Part shown: piece by piece, positions 6,769 to 13,684 of the stretch | Layout of the letters: every line of letters starts with the position of its first letter | How positions within the stretch are numbered: the first letter of the stretch is position 1 | Origin: a candidate division TA06 bacterium SM23_40 | GTDB lineage: Bacteria > LJUI01 > SM1-40 | Assembly (NCBI GenBank): GCA_001303705.1 | Contig: LJUI01000021.1 | Coordinates: 1-24,414 of the forward strand | Length of the DNA stretch: 24,414 nucleotides | Direction: 5' to 3' | The notes under the pieces: model-generated | Databases searched by the model: none | Seen by the model: the letters and a program-made list of their open reading frames with translations, nothing else | What the model was told of the DNA's origin: nothing | Translations under genes and position numbers: made by a program

Positions 6769-8016
6769 ATGATCGTGAAGGGACTGTACACAATAGGGAT
6801 TTTCCTGCTGGGAATAGCGTTTGGACTTGCCGGCGTCGGTGTGATGAGCATCCTCGGGCATCAGTCGACGTTTCCCGTCCTCGGCGCTTCTGCCCTCGGG
6901 CAGGTTCCCCCTGAGTCCGGAGCGGAGGCGGATGAGGGGGGCGCCGCGGCGGCAGTCGAAGGCATCGACGACATCACCGCATCGAGGGTCAATGCCATCG
7001 TGCGCGCCGCCCGGGAGGTCGGGCCCGCGGTGGTCTCGATCAGCGTGATCCAGACCCGTATTTACACCGTATCTCCGTTCACGGGTCCATTTAGGGATCC
7101 GTACTTCGATCAACTCTGGCGTGACCTGTTCCCTCCCCGGCGGTATCGGGAACAGATCACAAGCCAGGGCTCGGGCGTCATCATCGACTCGGATGGGCAT
7201 GTCCTGACCAACGACCATGTGGTGCACGGGGCTGAGGAGATCAAGGTGACGCTCGCCGATGGAAGGGTCTTCGACGGAGAGCTGATCGGGACCGACCCCT
7301 ACCTCGATCTGGCGTTGGTGAAGATTCAGAGCGAGGACATTCCGCACGCCCGGCTGGGAGACTCGGAGAGATTGATCATCGGCGAGTGGGCGATTGCCAT
7401 CGGCAACCCGTTCGCCTACTTCCTCGAGGATACCCAGCCGACGGTCACAGTCGGGGTGATCAGCGCCCTGCACCGGGCCATCAAGTCATCCGGCCGGAGC
7501 CGGGAACCCCAGATCTATGCGGATATGATCCAGACCGACGCCGCCATCAATCCCGGGAACTCCGGCGGCCCGCTTGTGAATGCAGCAGGAGAAGTGATCG
7601 GCATCAACACGTTCATCTTCACGGCTGGCGGCGGATCTGAGGGGGTGGGGTTTGCCAGGCCGATCAATGCCGCGAAGAAGATCCTGGGGGAGCTGAAAGA
7701 GTATGGTCGTGTGCGCGTGGCCTGGCTCGGCATCCGCGTTCAAGAGCTGACCCCGCTGCTGGCGGAGTCGCTCGAGATCGATAACCTCGATGGGCTTCTG
7801 GTCGCGAACATCGAGCAGGGGAGCCCCGCCGAGGGCGCTGGAGTGAGGCGAGGCGATATCATACGGACGATCGATGGCGAGCCCGTCGCCTCATTCACCG
7901 ACTGGCAGGTGGCTCTCCTCACTGTGCGCGTCGGGGACACGGTCGATCTTGCGCTTGAGCGCGACGGTCGGGGGCGCGTGGCGAGTATCAAGGCGGCTGA
8001 GTTCAAAGGAGACTAG
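6769..8016 (+). CDS. Membrane-anchored HtrA/DegS-like serine protease with one PDZ domain
   Basis: Length is 415 residues from ATG 6769 (413 if GTG 6775 is used). One uncleaved-looking N-terminal membrane helix (about residues 4-29) anchors the protein, with the rest in the periplasm. The trypsin-like domain carries the full triad: H150 in LTNDHVVHG, D180 in YLDLALVKI and S265 in NPGNSGGPL. A single PDZ domain follows at about 320-410, with GSPAEGAGVRRGDIIRTIDG. One PDZ domain plus a membrane anchor resembles DegS rather than DegP. Known role: periplasmic protein quality control or a site-1 stress protease. A linker of small and acidic residues (about 45-65) follows the anchor. The adenylosuccinate lyase gene begins 7 bp downstream, so the two are probably cotranscribed. 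Confidence 0.93.
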   Translation: MIVKGLYTIGIFLLGIAFGLAGVGVMSILGHQSTFPVLGASALGQVPPESGAEADEGGAAAAVEGIDDITASRVNAIVRAAREVGPAVVSISVIQTRIYTVSPFTGPFRDPYFDQLWRDLFPPRRYREQITSQGSGVIIDSDGHVLTNDHVVHGAEEIKVTLADGRVFDGELIGTDPYLDLALVKIQSEDIPHARLGDSERLIIGEWAIAIGNPFAYFLEDTQPTVTVGVISALHRAIKSSGRSREPQIYADMIQTDAAINPGNSGGPLVNAAGEVIGINTFIFTAGGGSEGVGFARPINAAKKILGELKEYGRVRVAWLGIRVQELTPLLAESLEIDNLDGLLVANIEQGSPAEGAGVRRGDIIRTIDGEPVASFTDWQVALLTVRVGDTVDLALERDGRGRVASIKAAEFKGD

Positions 8017-8023
8017 GTGCGCC

Positions 8024-9325
8024 ATGATCGAACGGTACACACTTCCCCGCATGGGATACATCTGGAGCGAGGAGAACAAGCTGGCGACGTGGCTCGAGGT
8101 CGAGCTGCTCGTCGCCGAGGCCGAGGCTGAGGCCGGAATCATCCCCAGAGATGCGGCCGAGACGATGCGTGCCAAAGCCGCATTCGACATCGATCGCGTC
8201 AAGAAGATCGAGGAGCGGGTGAGGCACGATGTGGCGGCCTTCGTCACCGACGTCGCGGAGACCATCGGCCCCGTAGGTCGATACCTCCATTTCGGTCTGA
8301 CCTCCTCCGATGTGCTCGATACCGCAGGTGCGGTTCTGATGCGGGACGCGGGTAAGGAGATCGAGTCCGATCTGTCGGAACTTCTGGCAGCGCTCGAGGA
8401 GAAGGCACGCGCTCACCGGGACACACTCATCGTCGGGCGCACACACGGCGTCCACGCCGAGCCGACGAGTCTGGGGCTCAAATTCCTGCTCTGGTATGAT
8501 GAGACGAAGAGGAACCGTCAGCGCATGGCGGCCGCGGTTGAGCGGATCTCGTACGGCAAGATCTCGGGGGCGGTGGGAAACTTCGCTCATCTCGACCCGG
8601 GGATCGAGGAGTCCGTCTGCGCGCGGCTGGGCCTGAAGCCGGCCCCGGTATCGAGCCAGGTCGTGCAGCGTGACCGCCACGCCGAATACATGACGACGCT
8701 TGCTATCATTGCCTCGACCTGCGAAAAGATCGCAACAGAGATCCGGAACCTTCACCGCACCGAGATCGGCGAACTGGAAGAGGGATTCACCACGGGGCAA
8801 AAGGGGTCCTCCTCGATGCCCCACAAGCGGAATCCCATTGTGAGCGAACGGATCGCCGGGCTTGCGCGCGTCGTGCGGGGGAATGCGCTGGCCGCCCTCG
8901 AGAACGTCGCGCTGTGGCATGAGCGCGACATCACCCACTCATCCGTCGAGCGGGTGATCATACCGGACAGCACCATCCTCGTCGACTATGTGCTTCACAA
9001 GCTCGTGGATGTCATCCGAAATCTCGTCGTGCGCCCCGACCGCATGCGAAAAAATCTCGAGCTGACAGACGGGTACATCTGCTCTCAGAAGATACTGCTC
9101 GGCCTCATTGCAAAAGGCGTTTCGCGTGAGGAGGCGTATCGGCTCGTCCAGGGCGCTGCATTTCGCGGGCGCGAAGAAGAGAAGGATTTCCGGTCACTCG
9201 TCGAGAGCGATTCCGATATAGGACAACACCTGTCGCAGGAAGAGATCGCTGAATGCTTTCGTCTCGACGGGTATCTCAAGAACGTCGGCCACATCTATGA
9301 ACGGGTCCTCGGCAAGCATCGGTAG
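8024..9325 (+). CDS. purB: Adenylosuccinate lyase
   Basis: The 433-residue protein belongs to the fumarase/aspartase superfamily and is close to purB of the short bacterial type. Visible motifs: TSSDVLDT near residue 93, the catalytic His region [12 protein letters not shown] (H141), and the superfamily signature [11 protein letters not shown] at 261-271 on the flexible loop with the catalytic serine. It cleaves SAICAR to AICAR and adenylosuccinate to AMP in purine synthesis. I chose ATG 8024 because [19 protein letters not shown] aligns with family N termini; the frame is open further upstream but overlaps the protease gene. The AAAGGAG ribosome site at 8005-8011 lies inside the end of the protease gene. 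purC follows after 62 bp, so two purine steps are linked. Confidence 0.96.
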   Translation: MIERYTLPRMGYIWSEENKLATWLEVELLVAEAEAEAGIIPRDAAETMRAKAAFDIDRVKKIEERVRHDVAAFVTDVAETIGPVGRYLHFGLTSSDVLDTAGAVLMRDAGKEIESDLSELLAALEEKARAHRDTLIVGRTHGVHAEPTSLGLKFLLWYDETKRNRQRMAAAVERISYGKISGAVGNFAHLDPGIEESVCARLGLKPAPVSSQVVQRDRHAEYMTTLAIIASTCEKIATEIRNLHRTEIGELEEGFTTGQKGSSSMPHKRNPIVSERIAGLARVVRGNALAALENVALWHERDITHSSVERVIIPDSTILVDYVLHKLVDVIRNLVVRPDRMRKNLELTDGYICSQKILLGLIAKGVSREEAYRLVQGAAFRGREEEKDFRSLVESDSDIGQHLSQEEIAECFRLDGYLKNVGHIYERVLGKHR

Positions 9326-9387
9326 CCACCGGCCGTAGCCTGCCGAGGTCAGAACGAACAGAAATCCGCAGCGATGCGAGGGATTCG

Positions 9388-10092
9388 ATGACGAAGGGCG
9401 AGAGGTTATACGAGGGCAAAGCGAAGATCCTGTACGCAACGGACGATCCGGATCTCGTGATCCAGGAGTTCAAGGACGATGCGACCGCGTTCAACGCCAA
9501 GAAGCGCGGCCAGATCGCCGGCAAAGGGCGGTGCAATAACGAGATTTCGACGATCCTCTTCAGACACCTCGAATCGGAGGGAGTGGCGACGCACTTCGTT
9601 CGTCGCCTGAGCGAGCGCGAGATGCTTGTGAAGAAGGTGGAAATCATTCCGATTGAGGTGACGGTGAGGAACGTTGCTGCCGGCGGCATCTCGAAGCGTC
9701 TGGGAATCGCGGAGGGTGTGGTCTTCGCCGAGCCGGTGGTGGAGTACCACCTCAAAGACGACGCGCTCGGAGATCCGCTCATCAACGATGAACACATTCG
9801 TGTCCTCAACCTGGCGCCGCCCTCCGAGGTCGAGCTTCTGAGGAGCCTTGCGCTCGAGGTCAACCGGATACTGAGCGCCTTCTTCCTCGACCGCGGACTG
9901 CGCCTCATCGACTTCAAGCTCGAGTTCGGGCGGCATCGAGATGAGATCCTCCTGGCGGATGAGATCTCGCCCGACACGTGCCGCTTGTGGGACGCAGAGA
10001 GCGGTGAACGCCTGGACAAAGATCGGTTCCGCCGTGACCTGGGGCAGGTTGAGGAGGCCTACCTCGAGGTACTGCGCAGGGCATCACCCTAG
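9388..10092 (+). CDS. purC: Phosphoribosylaminoimidazole-succinocarboxamide (SAICAR) synthase
   Basis: The 234-residue length is typical of stand-alone bacterial PurC. Motifs: [10 protein letters not shown] at the N terminus (nucleotide loop), [30 protein letters not shown], and the family signature LIDFKLEFG near residue 171, followed by [11 protein letters not shown]. The enzyme joins aspartate to CAIR with ATP, giving SAICAR, which is the substrate of the PurB encoded just upstream. The GCGAGGG ribosome site sits 6-7 bases before ATG 9388. The first GGDEF gene begins 12 bp after the stop, so purine synthesis and c-di-GMP genes probably share a transcript. Nothing unusual in length or key residues. 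Confidence 0.97.
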   Translation: MTKGERLYEGKAKILYATDDPDLVIQEFKDDATAFNAKKRGQIAGKGRCNNEISTILFRHLESEGVATHFVRRLSEREMLVKKVEIIPIEVTVRNVAAGGISKRLGIAEGVVFAEPVVEYHLKDDALGDPLINDEHIRVLNLAPPSEVELLRSLALEVNRILSAFFLDRGLRLIDFKLEFGRHRDEILLADEISPDTCRLWDAESGERLDKDRFRRDLGQVEEAYLEVLRRASP

Positions 10093-10104
10093 GGAGAGGG
10101 ATCG

Positions 10105-11346
10105 ATGGCTCCGGAGCTGAACTACGCTTTGCTGGCCGCCGCGGGCCTTCTGGCCGTTTTCTTTCTGCTGTTGGCGCTCAATGCCAGGACGAGGGTGCGT
10201 GGGGTGGAACAAGAGCTGTTGATGCTCAGCAAGAGGATCGAGCGACAGAAGGGCGAGCATCGCAAAGAAGTGGCAGCGACCCAGCGGAACATCGAGACCC
10301 TTGCGCGGGAGATCGACACGAGGCGTCGGCTGTTCGTCATTCTGCTCGATCTGGCAAAAGAGCTGGGAGCGAGTACCGATCGGGCTGATATCTATGCGCT
10401 ATTGGTCAGGTCGGCTCACCGGCTGGCAGAGGCTCAGGAAGTCGAGCTCTTCCAGACCCGACCGGCGAGGACCGAGCTCTCCCTCGCCGCCCATATCGGC
10501 CTGCCTTCAGGCATCCCGCCCGATGTCGCCATTCCCATCGGAGAGGGATACATCGGGTACACAGCCCAGAAGCGCCTGCCGATGACCATCGCGGATTTTC
10601 GGATGGAGAGCAACCTCGCCCAGCGGGAGATCGAATCTCCCTGGAATCAGCGGTTTCGAACAGACATCTGTATCCCGCTCACGTACCGCGACAGGATCTT
10701 CGGCGTGATCAACGTCGGGGGGCTCGCCGAGCTGAGTGATGATGTCAAGTCGATACTGGTGATGATCGGGAGCCTGGGGGCGATGGCTCTGGAGAATTCC
10801 CGGCTGTTTCACGAGATCCAGGCCGCGAGCGAGACCGATGATCTCACGCGACTGCTCAACAGGCGGAGCGCACTCGACGTGCTGCGTCGGGAGATCGAGC
10901 GATCTCTCCGCTATGACCGAGCGAGCTGCCTGATCATCCTCGATATCGATCATTTCCGTCAGTATAACGAGGTGAACGGCCGTCCGAGTGGTGACGACGT
11001 GCTCCGCCAGTTCGCGGTGTTGCTCAGAGATCAGCTTCGCAACACCGACTACGTCGGGCGGTACGGCGGCGAAGAGTTTATCGTCGTGCTCCCCGAGACG
11101 GAGAAAGAGATCGCGGCTCGCCTGGCCGAGCGAATTCGGCAGGCCGTACAAGATGAACCGTTCTCCGGGGAGTCGAGCGTCCCCGGAGGCTGCTTGACTG
11201 TGAGCATCGGCCTCGCTGCATGCCCCGTGGACGCAGTAGACGTTGAGCGCATGGTGAGCATGGCCGAAAGAGCGCTCTATCAGGCCAAGCACGAAGGGCG
11301 CAATCGGGTCGTGATCGCCTCACGTGCGGAGGCACCGACCACCTGA
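10105..11346 (+). CDS. GAF-GGDEF diguanylate cyclase, membrane-anchored (GGDEF protein 1)
   Basis: The 413-residue protein has one N-terminal membrane helix (about 6-27), a basic and acidic coiled coil (about 30-75), a GAF-like sensor domain (about 80-235) and a GGDEF domain (about 245-405). The active-site signature is GGEEF at residues 321-325, which is compatible with cyclase activity. The inhibitory I-site RxxD (RNTD, 312-315) is intact, five residues before it. The substrate-binding segment reads DIDHFRQYNEVNGRPSGDDVL, where the usual His of GHxxGD is Arg. Predicted reaction: two GTP to c-di-GMP with feedback inhibition, controlled by an unknown GAF ligand or partner. ATG 10105 follows a GGGAGAGG ribosome site. 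It is the first of three consecutive GGDEF genes and begins 12 bp after purC. Confidence 0.92.
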   Translation: MAPELNYALLAAAGLLAVFFLLLALNARTRVRGVEQELLMLSKRIERQKGEHRKEVAATQRNIETLAREIDTRRRLFVILLDLAKELGASTDRADIYALLVRSAHRLAEAQEVELFQTRPARTELSLAAHIGLPSGIPPDVAIPIGEGYIGYTAQKRLPMTIADFRMESNLAQREIESPWNQRFRTDICIPLTYRDRIFGVINVGGLAELSDDVKSILVMIGSLGAMALENSRLFHEIQAASETDDLTRLLNRRSALDVLRREIERSLRYDRASCLIILDIDHFRQYNEVNGRPSGDDVLRQFAVLLRDQLRNTDYVGRYGGEEFIVVLPETEKEIAARLAERIRQAVQDEPFSGESSVPGGCLTVSIGLAACPVDAVDVERMVSMAERALYQAKHEGRNRVVIASRAEAPTT

Positions 11347-11359
11347 GGGGGTGGAGTCT

Positions 11360-12580
11360 GTGACTGTTGAAATGTTGTTGTTGGTGCTGTCGCCCCTGGT
11401 TGTGGCGGTGGGTGCAATTGACTTGATCCGCAGCAGGAGGAAGGCTCGCGAGTTGAGGCGATCTCTCGGCAAGCGGAGAGAGGAGCTTGCTCAGGTGATG
11501 CGTGTCCACGAGGAGAGCATGAGCATCCTCCGCCGTGCTCTCCAGAACCTCGAACAGGAGAGGAGTGACAGTAGGAAGCTCCTCGAGTCGACAGTCAACT
11601 TCATCGGGCGAGTTCTCGAACACCGTGATCCCAGTCGCCGTGCGGCCGGTATCGTCGAGGGGGCGACGAGACTTCTGGAGGCGAAGGAAGTGTCGTTCTA
11701 CGTGCCGACCAGGGACGGACGGGACCTGGTGCTGCGCCATATCTCGGGCCTCGGATACGAGGAGGTCAGCGATGTGAGGGTGCGAGTGGGAGAAGGGCGA
11801 GTGGGAACCGCTGCCGCGCGCGGCACCATAATGCAGGAGAAGGACTTTGAACGGGAGGGTGTCCCGCCCGAGTCCGGTCTGCTTCCCGACGCGCGGTCGT
11901 GTGTTCCGCTCCTGGGCTGGGCCGGGCTGTACGGGGTCGTCGGGGTGGGGAGCACGAGTGTGGGGCGGATGGATGAGCGGCTCACCGTGATCTCGGGGTT
12001 CGGCGGCCTCACCCTGGAGACTGCCGCTCTGCTGCACCGTGCCGAAGAGGAGACTCAGATCGATGCGACGACCCGGCTTGTGAACCGTGCCAACGCACTG
12101 AGGGCTCTCGATCGCGAGATCGACCACGCGCGACGCTATGGCCGAACCCTCTCGGTCTCCCTCTTTGGAATCGACGGATATCCGCAGGTCGAGGGGGAGC
12201 CTGATACTGCACGGGGCGCCGCTCAACTGAGGGCGGTGGGCAAGCTTCTCGCCGAGAGTGCAAGAGACACAGACCTTCCGGCGCGACTTGACGAGGAAAC
12301 GTTCATCGTCCTGCTGCCCGAGAGCGGCCGGTCAGATGCGGTCGAGATGGCCGATCGAATTCGGAAGGAGTTCGAGGAGAGTACCTCGTCCGGCGAGATC
12401 CCGGTGATGTTCGGGCAGGGAACCATGAGCGGTGGGATCGCAACATTCCCGGAAGATGGGGACGATGCAGTAGTTCTCGTGCAGCGTGCTACCGACGCTC
12501 TGGTGAGAGCTCGAAAAGAAGGCGGCAATCGCGTGATCTCTTCCCCGTCACCGGATGAGGCCGGCGGTCAGTCGAGCTGA
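11360..12580 (+). CDS. GAF plus degenerate GGDEF protein (GGDEF protein 2), likely c-di-GMP receptor
   Basis: The product has the same plan as GGDEF protein 1: N-terminal membrane helix (about 5-20), coiled coil (about 25-75), GAF-like domain (about 80-235) and GGDEF fold (about 240-395). The active site is destroyed: GGDEF reads DEETF at 311-315, and the substrate loop reads GIDGYPQVEGEPDTARG. The RxxD I-site (RDTD, 302-305) is kept with the canonical five-residue spacing, so I infer c-di-GMP binding without synthesis. The start is one of GTG 11351, GTG 11360 or ATG 11372. I prefer 11360, which gives 406 residues and lies 8 bases after a GAGGGGG stretch (11345-11351). The gap from protein 1 is 13 bp. 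It probably arose by duplication of gene 1. Confidence 0.85.
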   Translation: MTVEMLLLVLSPLVVAVGAIDLIRSRRKARELRRSLGKRREELAQVMRVHEESMSILRRALQNLEQERSDSRKLLESTVNFIGRVLEHRDPSRRAAGIVEGATRLLEAKEVSFYVPTRDGRDLVLRHISGLGYEEVSDVRVRVGEGRVGTAAARGTIMQEKDFEREGVPPESGLLPDARSCVPLLGWAGLYGVVGVGSTSVGRMDERLTVISGFGGLTLETAALLHRAEEETQIDATTRLVNRANALRALDREIDHARRYGRTLSVSLFGIDGYPQVEGEPDTARGAAQLRAVGKLLAESARDTDLPARLDEETFIVLLPESGRSDAVEMADRIRKEFEESTSSGEIPVMFGQGTMSGGIATFPEDGDDAVVLVQRATDALVRARKEGGNRVISSPSPDEAGGQSS

Positions 12581-12660
12581 GCCGGGGGATGCCTGGGAGA
12601 TGATCATGTCGTCGTTCCTTGAGGTGTGTGCGAGGGTCAAACTGCCGGAGGTGAATAGAG

Positions 12661-13650
12661 ATGGACTTTGAGGCCACCCCTGGTCTGCGCAGCAGGCGTC
12701 ACCTTTGGAAGCAGCTTGCCGTCGAAATCGAACGCGCAGCCCGCTATCATCGCCCTCTTTCCGTGACCGTGTATGACGTGGATCATCTGGGAGCCTACAA
12801 TGAGAGGCACAGCAGGGAGGATGGGGATAAGGTGCTCGGGGAGATCGCGACGATACTCATCGCACAGACTCGTGCGGCCGACATTCCTGCGTACTATGGT
12901 GGAGGAACATTCGTCCTCGCGGTTCCGGAGGCCACAAAACATCAGGCATTCGGGCTCGCCGAGCGGGTGAGACGCATGGTCGAGTTCACATTCGCACCCG
13001 GGCGGAGGAGTCGCCACAAAGTGGCGGTGACGACGAGTGCCGGCGTATCGTCCTATCCTGCTGATGGAGAGGACCCGATGGAGCTGGTGAGAGCTGCGAG
13101 AAAGGCGATGAAAGCTGCGAAGAAAGCGGGTCGGAACGTCGTGATGAGCACACCCGAGGTGCCAGAGGTGGCCGTCCCCGTGGCTGCTAAGAGGGCCGCG
13201 GGGCCGAAGGCTGCCGCGAAGCCGAAGAAGGTTGCGAGGCCGAAGAAAGCAGCGAAGCGGGCCAAGCCGAAGCCGGCGGCGAGAGCTAGAAAGAAGGTAG
13301 CCGCCAGGCGGGCAGTGAAGAGGAAGCCGGCGAAGGCAAAGCGGGTGGGCACGAAGAGGGCGGCGAAGCCGAGGAAGGCGGCTGCCAGGCGTGTGAAGAA
13401 GAAGGCGGTGAAGAGGAAGCCGGCACGGGCGAAGAAGGTGACGAAGACGAAGAAGGCGACACGGGCGAAGAAGGCGACACGAGCCAAGAAGGTGACGAAG
13501 ACGAGGAAGGCGACGAAGGCGACGAAAACGAGGAAGACGTCAGTGAAGCGGCCGGCGAAGGGGGCCAGGTCGGCCAGGACGGCGAGGAGGACTGGCAAGA
13601 CGGTGACTAGGAGGGCTGGTCGATCCGCCAGGGGTGGGAAGAGGTCGTGA
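12661..13650 (+). CDS. Degenerate GGDEF domain fused to a histone H1-like Lys/Arg/Ala tail (GGDEF protein 3)
   Basis: This 329-residue protein begins directly with a GGDEF fold (about 5-162), without membrane helix or GAF domain. The signature is GGGTF (80-84) instead of GGDEF, so catalysis is unlikely, but the RxxD I-site (RAAD, 71-74) is kept exactly five residues upstream. Residues 175-329 form a tail of 155 residues with about 71 Lys/Arg (46%) and many Ala, Pro and Thr. It has no acidic or aromatic residue and shows short repeats such as KRKPAKAKR/KRKPARAKK and KKATRAKKATRAKK. Such tails bind DNA or RNA in bacterial H1-like proteins and in AlgP. I infer a cytoplasmic nucleic-acid-binding protein that may respond to c-di-GMP. 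The ATG follows a strong GGAGGTG ribosome site. The frame is uninterrupted through the tail. Confidence 0.88.
   Translation: MDFEATPGLRSRRHLWKQLAVEIERAARYHRPLSVTVYDVDHLGAYNERHSREDGDKVLGEIATILIAQTRAADIPAYYGGGTFVLAVPEATKHQAFGLAERVRRMVEFTFAPGRRSRHKVAVTTSAGVSSYPADGEDPMELVRAARKAMKAAKKAGRNVVMSTPEVPEVAVPVAAKRAAGPKAAAKPKKVARPKKAAKRAKPKPAARARKKVAARRAVKRKPAKAKRVGTKRAAKPRKAAARRVKKKAVKRKPARAKKVTKTKKATRAKKATRAKKVTKTRKATKATKTRKTSVKRPAKGARSARTARRTGKTVTRRAGRSARGGKRS
13183..13647 (+). repeat. Low-complexity, internally repetitive DNA coding for the basic tail
   Basis: The segment is dominated by AAG, GCG, GCC and AGG codons with many imperfect short repeats, for example GCGAAGAAGG and ACGAAGACGA motifs at 13420-13530. 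It is prone to slippage, so tail length may vary between strains. The mirror-strand reading frame gives a Phe/Ala-rich artefact. Confidence 0.8.
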
Positions 13651-13684
13651 GATGTAGGCGCTTCTCGCGGAGGGGAGAGGGCGT

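Noticed and set aside
7874-8023. Longer N-terminus for adenylosuccinate lyase
   Set aside because: It would overlap the protease gene by 143 bases and adds residues absent from the family; ATG 8024 gives a normal N-terminus.
13053-13598. Minus-strand Phe/Ala/Val-rich frame resembling a membrane protein
   Set aside because: It is the mirror image of the Lys/Arg/Ala codons of the basic tail; no start context.
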